This document shows, in pieces, positions 37,322 to 46,408 of a stretch of DNA of 54,442 nt (its first letter is position 1; every line of letters starts with the position of its first letter). Origin of the DNA: Gluconacetobacter entanii (GTDB taxonomy: Bacteria; Pseudomonadota; Alphaproteobacteria; Acetobacterales; Acetobacteraceae); contig NZ_NKUF01000020.1 of the NCBI RefSeq assembly GCF_003206495.1, positions 1 to 54,442 of the forward strand. The letters run 5' to 3'. The translations under genes and the position numbers were made by a program. Under the pieces are notes generated by a model. That model was given only the letters and a program-made list of their open reading frames with translations. It did no database searches and was not told the DNA's origin.

Positions 37322-40240
37322 ATGACGGCCACACCCCGGCAGCCTGCATGCCGCGATTTCATGGCCATGCAAGCAGGATACGGATTTTTGGCGATCTCCG
37401 GCCGTTTCATCCCCGAGTCCCTGACGTCCGGCCCCACGCGGACGCGCCTGCTGCGGCGCCTTGCCGAAGCGGGCGGGGTCGTGCTGTGGATGCTCGCCCT
37501 CGCGCTGATGGCCGCGTTGTGGAGCTATGACCCGCGCGATTCCTCGGCCAATACCTCCAGCGCGCAGGCCCCGACCAACCTGCTGGGCACGGTCGGGGCC
37601 TATGTCTCGGACTTCCTGCTGCAGAACATGGGCGTCACCAGTGCGCTGGCCATCCTTGCCCTGATCGCATGGGGATGGCGCATCATCCGCCATAATGGCG
37701 TGGGATCGGGGCTGATCCGCGTCACCGCGCTGCTTGCGGCGATGCCGGTCGTCTCCGCGCTGCTCGCGGCGCTGCCGATCATGCTCCCCTCCTTTCCCAA
37801 CCCGCAATGGCCCGCCGATTCCGGCCTCGGGGGCGCGGTCGGGCTGTCCCTTGCACATATGGCGCTGCAGGCGGGCGTCAGCCTGATGGGGGCGTGGGGG
37901 CGGCCCGTCATGTGGCTGCTTGGCCTTGTGCTGGCGCTGCTGCTGATTCCGCTGGCGCTGGCGCTCTCGTTGTCGGAATGGCGGGCGATCGGGCGCGCGC
38001 TGCGCACGGTGGGACGTCAGCCAGCACGCCTTGCCGCGGGCACGCAGGCGCTGGCGCAGAACATACGCGCCCGCACCCAGCCCCCCGCCATGGCGGCGGC
38101 GGACCCCTCCGCACGTGGACATGACAGCCTTGCCGACGCCCTGCCTGAGGAGGATCTTCCCCCCCGCCGCATGATGTCGGACAGGCCACCCGTGGCCCCC
38201 GACCCGACCCTGCCCGTGACGGAGTATCCGGCGGTGGAAACCACCCCCGCCGCACCATCGCGGGCCATGACCCCGCCGCCGCCCGTGCCGCCGCCCGCGA
38301 CTTCGCGCTCGCTGAGCGTGCGCGAATCCGCGCCGCCGCCGCTGCCCCCCACGCGCGAGACCGTCCCGCAGCCTGCCGCCGCCAGCGTGCCCACCCCGTC
38401 CCGGCAGGGGCGTGTGTCGATCGGCACGAACTGGGTGCATCCGCCGGGCATGGAGGAAGACATCCCGCCCCCGCTGCTGGAAACCCAGGCGGGGTCGCAG
38501 GATGTCGCACCCTGGCATGAAGACCCGCCGCCACCGGCGACGACATTCGTCCCCCCGGCCGCCGCCGCGCCGCAGCAGGAACGCCCGACGCTGCTGGGAC
38601 GCCTGTTCAGCACGGGTGCCGCGCGCGCGCCCGCATCCCCGGCCCCCGTGATGGATGACCCACCCCCAGCGCCACAGCAGCATGCGGCCAGTGTCCCTGC
38701 CGAAGACCATTATGACGCGCCGCAGCAGCATGCGTGGCAGTTGCCGCCGCTTTCGCTGCTGCATCCGCCCCCGTCCCATGCGACGACCGGCCCGACGGAA
38801 GAACTGCTCAGGGCCAATGCCGCGCACCTTGTCACCGTCCTGTCGGAATACGGGGTGCAGGGGGAGATCAATACCTATCACGCCGGGCCGGTCGTTACCC
38901 TGTTCGAACTGATGCCCGCGCCGGGCATCCGTGCCGCGCGCGTCATCGGGCTGGCCGATGATGTCGCGCGTTCGCTTTCGGTGCTGAGCGTGCGCATCGC
39001 CACGGTGCCGGGACGCAATGTCATCGGTATCGAGGTGCCCAACACGCGCCGCGAAACGGTCTATTTCTCCGAACTGCTGCGTGACGAGCGCTGGGTGCAT
39101 GCGCGCGCGCGCCTGAACCTCGCGCTGGGCAAGGACATCGCGGGGGAGCCGGTCTACAGCGACCTTGGCTCCATGCCGCACCTGATGATTGCGGGCACCA
39201 CCGGGTCGGGCAAGTCGGTGGGCGTGAACGCGATGATCCTGTCGCTGCTTTACCGGCTGTCGCCGGATCAGTGCCGCCTGATCCTGATCGACCCCAAGAT
39301 CCTTGAATTCTCGATCTATGAGGGGATTCCCCACCTGATGACGCCGGTGGTGACCGAACCGGCGAAGGCGGTCGCGGCGCTGAAATGGACCGTGCGCGAA
39401 ATGGACCGCCGGTATCGCGCCATGGCCCACCTGCAGGTGCGCAACATCGCCAGCTACAACGAACGCGTGGCCGAGGCCCGTGCCCGGGGCGAAATCGTCA
39501 CCCGGCGCGTGCAGACCGGATACGACCCCGAAACCGGCAAGCCGACGTTCGAGGAACAGCAGCTTGCGCTCGACGCGCTGCCCTATATCGTCGTCATCGT
39601 TGACGAGATGGCGGACCTGATGATCGTCGCGGGCAAGGAGATCGAGGCCCTGCTGCAACGTCTGGCGCAGAAGGCGCGCGCGGCGGGCATCCACCTGATC
39701 ATCGCGACACAGCGCCCGTCGGTCGATGTCATCACCGGCACCATCAAGGCGAACTTCCCGACCCGCATTTCCTTCCAGGTCATCAGCAAGTTCGACAGCC
39801 GCACCATCCTTGGCGAACAGGGCGCGGAACAGTTGCTTGGCCGGGGCGACATGCTGTTCATGCAGGCGGGCGGGCGCATCACCCGCGTCCACGGACCGTT
39901 TGTCGAGGACAGCGAGGTCGAGGCCGTGGTCGCCTTCCTGCGTGCGCAGGGCGAGCCGATCTATGACGATGACGTCATCTCCGCACAGGACGAGGATGGC
40001 GGCGGCCGCGCGATCGGTGGCGGCGGCGGGGGCGAGGAAGACAGCCTGTTCGGGCAGGCGGTGGAACTTGTCGCGCGCGAAGGCAAGGCCTCGACCTCCT
40101 TCATCCAGCGCCATCTCTCGATCGGCTACAACCGCGCGGCCAAGATCATCGAGCAGATGGAAAAGGAAGGCCTTGTCAGCGAGGCCAACCATGTCGGCCG
40201 CCGCGAGGTGCTGATGCGCAAGACCGCCGAGGACGAATGA
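37322..40240 (+). CDS. ftsK: DNA translocase FtsK
   Basis: Septum-located DNA pump that segregates chromosome termini and activates XerCD. About 972 residues. The N-terminal part has four to five transmembrane helices (about 45-215). A long Pro/Ala-rich linker spans about 230-500. The motor domain has Walker A GTTGSGKS (about 624) and Walker B VVIVDEMADLM (about 757). A C-terminal gamma (winged-helix) domain begins near EDSLFGQAVELV. The start is unclear: the frame is open from 37271, with ATGs at 37322, 37361 and 37367, none with a good ribosome-binding site. It overlaps the RluA-family gene by 4 bp. Confidence 0.95.
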   Translation: MTATPRQPACRDFMAMQAGYGFLAISGRFIPESLTSGPTRTRLLRRLAEAGGVVLWMLALALMAALWSYDPRDSSANTSSAQAPTNLLGTVGAYVSDFLLQNMGVTSALAILALIAWGWRIIRHNGVGSGLIRVTALLAAMPVVSALLAALPIMLPSFPNPQWPADSGLGGAVGLSLAHMALQAGVSLMGAWGRPVMWLLGLVLALLLIPLALALSLSEWRAIGRALRTVGRQPARLAAGTQALAQNIRARTQPPAMAAADPSARGHDSLADALPEEDLPPRRMMSDRPPVAPDPTLPVTEYPAVETTPAAPSRAMTPPPPVPPPATSRSLSVRESAPPPLPPTRETVPQPAAASVPTPSRQGRVSIGTNWVHPPGMEEDIPPPLLETQAGSQDVAPWHEDPPPPATTFVPPAAAAPQQERPTLLGRLFSTGAARAPASPAPVMDDPPPAPQQHAASVPAEDHYDAPQQHAWQLPPLSLLHPPPSHATTGPTEELLRANAAHLVTVLSEYGVQGEINTYHAGPVVTLFELMPAPGIRAARVIGLADDVARSLSVLSVRIATVPGRNVIGIEVPNTRRETVYFSELLRDERWVHARARLNLALGKDIAGEPVYSDLGSMPHLMIAGTTGSGKSVGVNAMILSLLYRLSPDQCRLILIDPKILEFSIYEGIPHLMTPVVTEPAKAVAALKWTVREMDRRYRAMAHLQVRNIASYNERVAEARARGEIVTRRVQTGYDPETGKPTFEEQQLALDALPYIVVIVDEMADLMIVAGKEIEALLQRLAQKARAAGIHLIIATQRPSVDVITGTIKANFPTRISFQVISKFDSRTILGEQGAEQLLGRGDMLFMQAGGRITRVHGPFVEDSEVEAVVAFLRAQGEPIYDDDVISAQDEDGGGRAIGGGGGGEEDSLFGQAVELVAREGKASTSFIQRHLSIGYNRAAKIIEQMEKEGLVSEANHVGRREVLMRKTAEDE

Positions 40241-41088
40241 CGCGCAAGGCCGGCCCCTCCCCCCGCCGCGACATCCCGAGCGGTGGCGGGGGGAACCTTC
40301 CCTTTCCCATCCTGTTTCAGGACCGGCATTTCATCGTGATCGACAAGCCCGCGGGCCTGTCCGCCCATCCGGGCCGCGCGGGCGGGCCGAGTGTGGAGGA
40401 CGCGTTCGGCCTGATGTCACGCCATCGCAACGGGCCATGGCTGGCCCACCGGCTGGACCGTGACACGTCGGGCTGCCTGCTGGTCGCGTTACGCAAGCAG
40501 GCGCTGATCGCCGCACAGGAGTGCCTTGCCAATGGTCAGGCGACCAAGCTGTACTGGGCCATCACCCATGGCCACCCCCCCGCCGATGATGGCGTGGTCG
40601 ATGCGCCGCTGCTGCGCCGGGCCGACCGTGCCCGATGGTGGGTCGAGGCCGCACCGGGCGGGCAGGCGGCACGCACGACATGGCGCTGCCTTGCACGCGG
40701 GCACATGCCCGACGGCAGCCCGGCAAGCTGGCTGGAACTGCGCCTGCATACGGGGCGCACCCATCAGGCACGGGTGCATTGCGCGACGCTGGGTTGCCCG
40801 GTGATGGGGGATGGTCAATATGGTCGGGCGGACGGAAAACTGCTGCACCTGATGAGTCGTGAACTGTACCTCCCCCTTGACCCGCCCATCCATGCCCTCG
40901 CTTCCCCCCCGGCCCACATGCGCCTGACCGCGCGGCAGGCAGGCTGGACGCTGGAGCGGCCCGCCACCATCACGCCCCGCGCATCCGCACCGCCGACCAC
41001 CGAACCCCCTGCTGCCGCGGCCATGCGGGGTCATGCCCCATCGCGCGCGCACCGCCGCGGCCCCGGCGCGCCCGCCACGACATCCTGA
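40237..41088 (+). CDS. RluA-family pseudouridine synthase
   Basis: 283 residues. The catalytic Asp74 is in HRLDRDTSG; LELRLHTGRTHQARVH and the ATP/RNA-contact segment DKPAGLSAHPG are conserved. There is no S4 domain, as in RluA/TruC-like members that modify 23S rRNA or tRNA; the exact target is unknown. The C-terminal ~50 residues are a Pro/Ala/Arg-rich tail unusual for the family. It starts inside the ftsK stop (ATGA). Confidence 0.9.
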   Translation: MTRKAGPSPRRDIPSGGGGNLPFPILFQDRHFIVIDKPAGLSAHPGRAGGPSVEDAFGLMSRHRNGPWLAHRLDRDTSGCLLVALRKQALIAAQECLANGQATKLYWAITHGHPPADDGVVDAPLLRRADRARWWVEAAPGGQAARTTWRCLARGHMPDGSPASWLELRLHTGRTHQARVHCATLGCPVMGDGQYGRADGKLLHLMSRELYLPLDPPIHALASPPAHMRLTARQAGWTLERPATITPRASAPPTTEPPAAAAMRGHAPSRAHRRGPGAPATTS

Positions 41089-41111
41089 CGCGCCCCATTA
41101 CGGAGAACCAC

Positions 41112-43217
41112 GTGCTTGCCCACCAGCTTACCGAAGGTCTGATCCGGGTCCTTGAACGTCCCGACCTGCGCGTCATTGCGGGAACGCGGCGCATCAGCCT
41201 GTCGCCTGACCTGCCCGAACCGTTCCGCGTCACGGACCGGGGGGATGTCCTGCTGGGATCGGCGTGCATGGGCAATGGGGCGCACAGTGCGTTCTACCTG
41301 CGCCACGCGCTGGAACTCGCGCACCTGCTTGACATCGCCCCCCACCAGCCCGTCATGGCGGCGTTGTGCGCGGCCCGGACGGCGGCGCTGTTCCATGGGC
41401 TTGACGTCACCTGCGATACGGTGGCGGAACCAGGCGTGGCCATGACAGCCGCACCGACCGCCCTGCCCGCATGGATCGACATCATGGCGGCGGACCATCT
41501 GCCCGCGCCCGAAATCCTGCGCGATGTGTGGCTGGCCATCGCCCCATGCCAGCCTGCCCCCGCCGAACGGCCCGACATCGACGCCGTGCATGCGCGCCTC
41601 GGTGCGCTGTGGCCATGGACCGGGCCGACCGAGACGCTGATGGCGATGGGCGGGGATGCACGGCTGAGCATCGATCCCACCACCGGCCTGAACCATTACG
41701 GATGTTCGCACCGCCCGCGTCCGTGGGCTGTGACGTTTGCGTCCTCCACCGCGTCGTCGCTGTCCGAGCGGGGCTTTGCCGGGGCGGAGGCCGCGCGCCT
41801 GCGCCTGATCGCCGCCGCCCTGTCGGACCCGCAGGCCGACGTGCCCGCCACCCTGACGACGGAAATCCATGACGGGATCGCGCGCCATTTCGGCCTGCGC
41901 GGGGACGAGGGCATCATCCTTGCCCCCTCCGGCACGGATTGCGAACTGTACGCCCTTGCGCTGGCGGCCCTTGCGCCGGGGGGGCGTGCGGTCAGCAACA
42001 TCCTGATCGCGCCGGAAGAAACCGGCAGCGGCGTGCCGCTGGCCGCGCGGGGCTGCCATTTCGCCAACGACACGGCACTGGGCCACATGGTGCCAAAGGG
42101 GCACCTGATCGCGGGGTTCCACGATGATACGCAGGTGATCGACCTGCCGATGCGCGACGCGCGCGGGCAGCAGATCCAGCTTGCGCAGGTCGATGCGGAC
42201 TGCCTGCGCGTGGCGCGGTCGGAACTGGCGCGCGGGCGGCATATCCTTCTGCATCGCCTCGACATGTCGAAGACCGGGCTGCTCGCCCCGCAGATGGAGA
42301 CACTCGACACCCTCATGGCCACCGCGCCCGCGGGGCAGGTGGATGTGGTGGTCGATGCCTGCCAGACGCGACTCGACCCCGCACGGGTGCGCGACTACCT
42401 CGACCGGGGGTGGATGGTGATGGTCACGGGGTCAAAGTTCTTCACCGGCCCTCCCTTCTGCGGTGCGGTCCTGCTGCCTGCGCCGGTCATGGCGCGCCTG
42501 TCGGGCCGCCTGCCCGCGGGCCTTGCGCAATACACCCATCAGGCAGCATGGCCCGTGGGACAGGCGCGCACGGTGCTGCCTGCGGGGCATAATATCGGGC
42601 TGCTCCTGCGCTGGCATGCGGCCATGGCGGAAATGGCGGCACTGGCCGACGTGCCGCGCGCCACCGTGACGCAGCGCCTGCGCACGTTCCTGTCGGCGGC
42701 GCGCGACGCCATCACGCACAACCGCGACCTGTGCCTGCTGCCGCCCTATGCCCCCCGGCGGCCGCCGCTTGCGGATGCGTGGGACGACGCGGCGACCATC
42801 CTGTCCTTTTTCGTGCGCGCCCATGACGCGGGCGACACGTTCCGCCCGCTGGCGCTGGCGCAGGCGCGCAGGCTGTACGCGTGGCTCAATACCGACCTGT
42901 CCACCGTCATTCCCGCCCGTGACGCGGACGAACGCCGCCTTGCGGCCCTGCTGTGCCATGTGGGACAGCCCGTGCCGCTGGCGCATCCGGCGCTGGACGG
43001 GGAACTGGCCGGGGCGCTGCGCATCTCGGCGGGGGCGCGCCTCGTCTCGGGCGAGCCATCGCATGACGGGATGGACAGTCGCCGCCGGATGGAGCGCGAA
43101 ACCCGCGATGTCCGCCGCGTGGTGGACAAGATCAGCCTGATCCTGCGCCACTGGCCCACCATCGCGGCCTGTGACCCGCATCCGACCTATATGCCGCATC
43201 ATCTGGAACAGGGCTGA
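41112..43217 (+). CDS. Large uncharacterised protein with PLP-dependent transferase-like fold
   Basis: 701 residues, start GTG 41112 with GGAG upstream. Fold-type-I PLP features: APSGTDCE (residues 271-278, cofactor-phosphate contact), Asp415 in VVVDACQ (pyridine-nitrogen partner) and Lys442 in VTGSKFFTGPPFCG (predicted Schiff-base lysine), 27 residues apart as in aminotransferases and cysteine-desulfurase relatives. About 250 residues precede and 220 follow this core, so it is much longer than the usual ~400-residue enzymes. The reaction is unknown. It is followed, after a repeat, by a histidine phosphatase on the same strand. Confidence 0.72.
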   Translation: MLAHQLTEGLIRVLERPDLRVIAGTRRISLSPDLPEPFRVTDRGDVLLGSACMGNGAHSAFYLRHALELAHLLDIAPHQPVMAALCAARTAALFHGLDVTCDTVAEPGVAMTAAPTALPAWIDIMAADHLPAPEILRDVWLAIAPCQPAPAERPDIDAVHARLGALWPWTGPTETLMAMGGDARLSIDPTTGLNHYGCSHRPRPWAVTFASSTASSLSERGFAGAEAARLRLIAAALSDPQADVPATLTTEIHDGIARHFGLRGDEGIILAPSGTDCELYALALAALAPGGRAVSNILIAPEETGSGVPLAARGCHFANDTALGHMVPKGHLIAGFHDDTQVIDLPMRDARGQQIQLAQVDADCLRVARSELARGRHILLHRLDMSKTGLLAPQMETLDTLMATAPAGQVDVVVDACQTRLDPARVRDYLDRGWMVMVTGSKFFTGPPFCGAVLLPAPVMARLSGRLPAGLAQYTHQAAWPVGQARTVLPAGHNIGLLLRWHAAMAEMAALADVPRATVTQRLRTFLSAARDAITHNRDLCLLPPYAPRRPPLADAWDDAATILSFFVRAHDAGDTFRPLALAQARRLYAWLNTDLSTVIPARDADERRLAALLCHVGQPVPLAHPALDGELAGALRISAGARLVSGEPSHDGMDSRRRMERETRDVRRVVDKISLILRHWPTIAACDPHPTYMPHHLEQG

Positions 43218-43243
43218 CGTCTGGAAAGGCTGTATTGGAAAAT

Positions 43244-43323
43244 AAAAGTTTTTGGTGAAGCTTTTTTCAAAAAGCTTCGAAAGACGTCGCCTTTTTGAAA
43301 AAAGGCGACACCCAAAAACTTTT
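43244..43323. repeat. Double-hairpin intergenic repeat, full copy
   Basis: AAAAGTTTTTGGTG edge, GAAGCTTTTTT/AAAAAGCTTC arm, GTCGCCTTTTT/AAAAAGGCGAC arm with a compensated base-pair change from the usual GCCGCC/GGCGGC, and CACCCAAAAACTTTT closing edge. It lies between two codirectional genes. Confidence 0.92.
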
Positions 43324-43368
43324 GAATTCTGGCTTCGCCCAAAGCCCGGCAAACGCCCACAAGAGCCT

Positions 43369-44052
43369 ATGGAGACTCCTGCCCCCATGCCGCAGAATCA
43401 CGGTAATTTCCTCGACACCCCGCAACTGCAGAAAGGGGTGACGCGGTTCTGGCTGATCCGTCATGCCATTGTCGAACAGAACGCGCGCAGGCACCTGTAT
43501 GGCGCGATGGACGTGCCGCTGTGCCCCGACAGCCTTGTGGCGCAGCGTCCCATGTACGAAGTGCTGGCCCGCCGCCTGCCGCACCCGGCGCTGTGGTTCA
43601 CCTCCCCCCTTGGCCGTGCGCAGCAGACGGCGCAGGCGATCCAGCAGGCCGGGTACGGCTTGCAGGCCAGCCGGATCGAACCTGCCTTTACCGAGCAGTC
43701 GATGGGCGAATGGCACGGCACGACGCATGACCGCCTACCTGAAAAGCTGGCGGTGCCGGCCCACCCGTTCTGGTCCGTCGGCGCCACGGAGCAGCCACCG
43801 GGCGGCGAAAGCATGGTGCAGGTCTGCGCACGCGTTGGCGCGGCACTTGATCGCATGTCGCGCGAACATGCGGGACAGGACATGGTGATCGTCAGCCATG
43901 GCGGGGCGATCCGCGCAGCACTGGCGCATGCGCTGCATGTCCACGCGCACACGGCGCTGCATTTTTCCATCCAGAACCTGTCGCTCAGCGTGATCGAGCA
44001 CCTGCGCGAGGGCTGGCGCATCGTCAATGTGAACGAACTGCCGCTGGCCTGA
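43369..44052 (+). CDS. Histidine phosphatase (phosphoglycerate mutase-like) family protein
   Basis: 227 residues. The phosphohistidine motif is FWLIRHAIVEQN, RHA in place of the commoner RHG, followed by TSPLGRAQQTA, EWHGTTHD, and the late catalytic VSHGGAIRAAL. Members include alpha-ribazole and sugar-phosphate phosphatases; the substrate is unknown. ATG 43369 and 43387 are both plausible; the open frame back to 43252 translates the repeat. Codirectional with the PLP-fold gene. Confidence 0.88.
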   Translation: METPAPMPQNHGNFLDTPQLQKGVTRFWLIRHAIVEQNARRHLYGAMDVPLCPDSLVAQRPMYEVLARRLPHPALWFTSPLGRAQQTAQAIQQAGYGLQASRIEPAFTEQSMGEWHGTTHDRLPEKLAVPAHPFWSVGATEQPPGGESMVQVCARVGAALDRMSREHAGQDMVIVSHGGAIRAALAHALHVHAHTALHFSIQNLSLSVIEHLREGWRIVNVNELPLA

Positions 44053-44130
44053 TACGTTGGGTGTGCGGCATGTTCGGGCGTTGGCAAGGACGACCCGTTG
44101 CCCCCTTTCCCCTGCCGGAGACCGCACACG

Positions 44131-45774
44131 ATGACCCATCCCACGTCCCGTTCCATTCCCCGGGGGGCGGCGCTGCTGAACGACCCCGCCGCCAACAAGG
44201 GAACCGCCTTCAGCGCGGAGGAACGACGGGCGCTGGACCTCGAAGGGCTGCTGCCACCGCAGATCGAGACGCTGGAACGTCAGGCGGAGCGCGTGTTCCG
44301 TCACCTCGACGCCAAGCCGAACGACCTTGAGCGCTATATCTACCTCTCCGGCCTTGGCGACCGGAACGAGACCCTGTTCTACAAGGTCATCATGTCCGAC
44401 CCGGCGCGGTTCGTGCCCATCGTCTATGCGCCCACGCTCGGCGCAGTGTGCAAGGCGTTCAGCCACCTGTACCGCCGCCCACGCGGCATGTATATCAGCC
44501 TGGAGCACAAGGGCCGCATCGCCTCCGTCCTGCGCAACTGGCCCGAACGCAATGTCCGCTTCATCTGCGTGACCACCGGCGGGCGCATCCTTGGCCTTGG
44601 CGATATCGGGGCCAACGGGATGGGCATCCCGATCGGCAAGCTGCAACTCTATACCGCCTGCGGGGCGGTGCCGCCGCACACGACGCTGCCGATCCAGCTT
44701 GATATCGGCACGACCAACGCGGCGCTGCGGGCGGACCCGCTCTATCTCGGGCTGCGGCGTGAACCGCCGGAGCAGGAGGAACTCGACGCGTTCGTGGAGG
44801 AATTCGTCGAGGCGGTGCAGGAGGTCTTTCCCCCCTGCTGCATCCATTTCGAGGACTGGAAGGGCACCGACGCGATCCGCTACCTCGCGCAATATCGCGA
44901 CCGGGTGCTGTGCTATAATGACGACATCCATGGCACGGCGGCCGTGACCCTTGCGGGGCTGACCACGGCGCTGCAGATCATCGACGCGCCATTGTCAGAG
45001 CAGAAGATCGTGTTTTTCGGGGCCGGTTCCTCCGGACTGGGCATCGCGGACCTGCTGGTGCGCGCCATGCAGCGCGAGGGCCTGTCCGAAGACGCCGCCC
45101 GTGCGCGGATCACCATGATGGATAAGGATGGATTGCTGGTCGCCTCGCGCAGCGACCTGTCGGAACAGCAGCGGCCCTATGCCCGCGATGAGGCACCCTC
45201 GACCGACCTGCTCGACGTGATCGACCGGGTGCGGCCGTCCATCCTGATCGGGGTATCTACCGCTGGTGGCACCTTCACGCAGGCGGTGGTGGAGCGCATG
45301 AGTGCGATCAACACCCGTCCCATCATCTTCGCCCTGTCGATTCCCCATGCCGAATGTACGGCGGAACAGGCCTACACATGGTCAGGGGGACAGGCACTGT
45401 ATGCCGCCGGCATCCAGTATCCGGTGGTCCAGATGGGCGAGAGGACGTTCCATCCGGGACAGGCCAACAATTTCTACATCTTCCCGGGCCTCGGCCTTGC
45501 CACCTACGCCACCTGCCCGCGCCACATCACCGACGACATCATCATCGAGGCCGCGCATGCGCTGGCGGATCAGGTGGACCTTGCGACGCGGGCACGCGGA
45601 CGCCTGTTCCCGCCACAGGACCAGATCGTGGAGGTGGAGATCACCTCGGCATGCCGGCTTGCGGAATATATCTTCGACCATGACATGGCCCATGTCGAAC
45701 GCCCCGACGACATCCGCAAATGGATCGAGGGCATGATCTATACGCCCGCCTATAAACCGATCGCGCTGGACTGA
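44131..45774 (+). CDS. Malic enzyme (malate oxidative decarboxylase)
   Basis: Converts malate to pyruvate and CO2 with NAD(P)H formation. 547 residues, in the long (~560) SfcA/MaeA-type family. Catalytic elements are kept: VYAPTLG (Tyr), RILGLGDIGANGMGIPIGKL (Lys), the metal ligands in HFEDWKGTDA and YNDDIHGTAAV, the Rossmann loop FFGAGSSGLGIA, and the substrate-binding NN in QANNFYIFPG. The usual SNPTSKAEC block is changed to SIPHAEC (Ile404, two residues shorter). GGAGA lies upstream of the ATG. Cofactor preference cannot be read reliably. Confidence 0.93.
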   Translation: MTHPTSRSIPRGAALLNDPAANKGTAFSAEERRALDLEGLLPPQIETLERQAERVFRHLDAKPNDLERYIYLSGLGDRNETLFYKVIMSDPARFVPIVYAPTLGAVCKAFSHLYRRPRGMYISLEHKGRIASVLRNWPERNVRFICVTTGGRILGLGDIGANGMGIPIGKLQLYTACGAVPPHTTLPIQLDIGTTNAALRADPLYLGLRREPPEQEELDAFVEEFVEAVQEVFPPCCIHFEDWKGTDAIRYLAQYRDRVLCYNDDIHGTAAVTLAGLTTALQIIDAPLSEQKIVFFGAGSSGLGIADLLVRAMQREGLSEDAARARITMMDKDGLLVASRSDLSEQQRPYARDEAPSTDLLDVIDRVRPSILIGVSTAGGTFTQAVVERMSAINTRPIIFALSIPHAECTAEQAYTWSGGQALYAAGIQYPVVQMGERTFHPGQANNFYIFPGLGLATYATCPRHITDDIIIEAAHALADQVDLATRARGRLFPPQDQIVEVEITSACRLAEYIFDHDMAHVERPDDIRKWIEGMIYTPAYKPIALD

Positions 45775-45805
45775 TGGTGGTGCGGGGAATGGGTTTTTAA
45801 GAGAT

Positions 45806-45885
45806 AAACGTTTTTGGGTGCCGCCTTTTTCCAAAAAGGCGGCGTCTTTCGAAGCTTTTTGGAAAAAGCTTCACAAAAAACTTCT
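45806..45885. repeat. Double-hairpin intergenic repeat, full copy
   Basis: AAACGTTTTTGGGTGCCGCC edge and arm, GAAGCTTTTTGG/AAAAAGCTTC arm, and CAAAAAACTTC edge. It lies between the convergent malic-enzyme and ynfA genes, orientation as at 25813. Confidence 0.88.
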
Positions 45886-45893
45886 TTCACATT

Positions 45894-46232
45894 TCAGGCG
45901 TTGCGGGGGTGGAACAGGATGATCCCGGCCCCGACAAGGCAGATCGCAGCCCCCAGGATCTCCCAGCGTGTCGGGGTATATCCCTCCACCACGCGCATCC
46001 ATGTCAGCGATGCCAGGATGTAGATCCCGCCATACGCCGCATAGGCCTGTCCCGCCGTATCGGTATCAATGCGCGTCAGCAGCCACGCAAAGACCACCAG
46101 AGACGCCATGCCGGGGATCAGGCAGGCCATGGACCGGCCCTGCCGCAGCCACGCCCAGAAGGCAAAACATCCACCGATTTCACAGAACCCGGCCACCATG
46201 TAAATGGCAAGGGACAGGATGTACTGGTTCAC
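45894..46232 (-). CDS. ynfA: YnfA/UPF0060-family small membrane protein
   Basis: 112 residues with four hydrophobic helices, the SMR-like size of the UPF0060 family. Typical segments are [22 protein letters not shown] in helix 1 (with Glu), [19 protein letters not shown], and [22 protein letters not shown]. Some members act as small multidrug exporters. The start is GTG at 46232, with GAGAGGA about nine bases upstream. The 176 bp to the next gene hold nothing recognisable. Confidence 0.92.
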   Translation of the reverse strand: MNQYILSLAIYMVAGFCEIGGCFAFWAWLRQGRSMACLIPGMASLVVFAWLLTRIDTDTAGQAYAAYGGIYILASLTWMRVVEGYTPTRWEILGAAICLVGAGIILFHPRNA

Positions 46233-46408
46233 GGGCGACGTATCCTCTCCTGATATCCGAACCTGTCATGGACCATATCCACCGGGGAATTACCATCCCC
46301 ACGGAATCGACAGGCAGGACGCAGGACCTGCCACACGCAACATGCCCGGAATCAAAAAAGCAGTTCCGGGTGAAGCTTCCATCAATGCGCAGTTTTCACA
46401 AAATCCTT

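Noticed and set aside
37259-40192. A 977-residue open frame antisense to ftsK on the minus strand
   Set aside because: His/Arg/Gly-rich shadow produced by high GC; ftsK on the plus strand has all translocase motifs.
43252-43368. N-terminal extension of the histidine phosphatase
   Set aside because: Translates the repeat at 43244-43323; the family domain begins after 43369.
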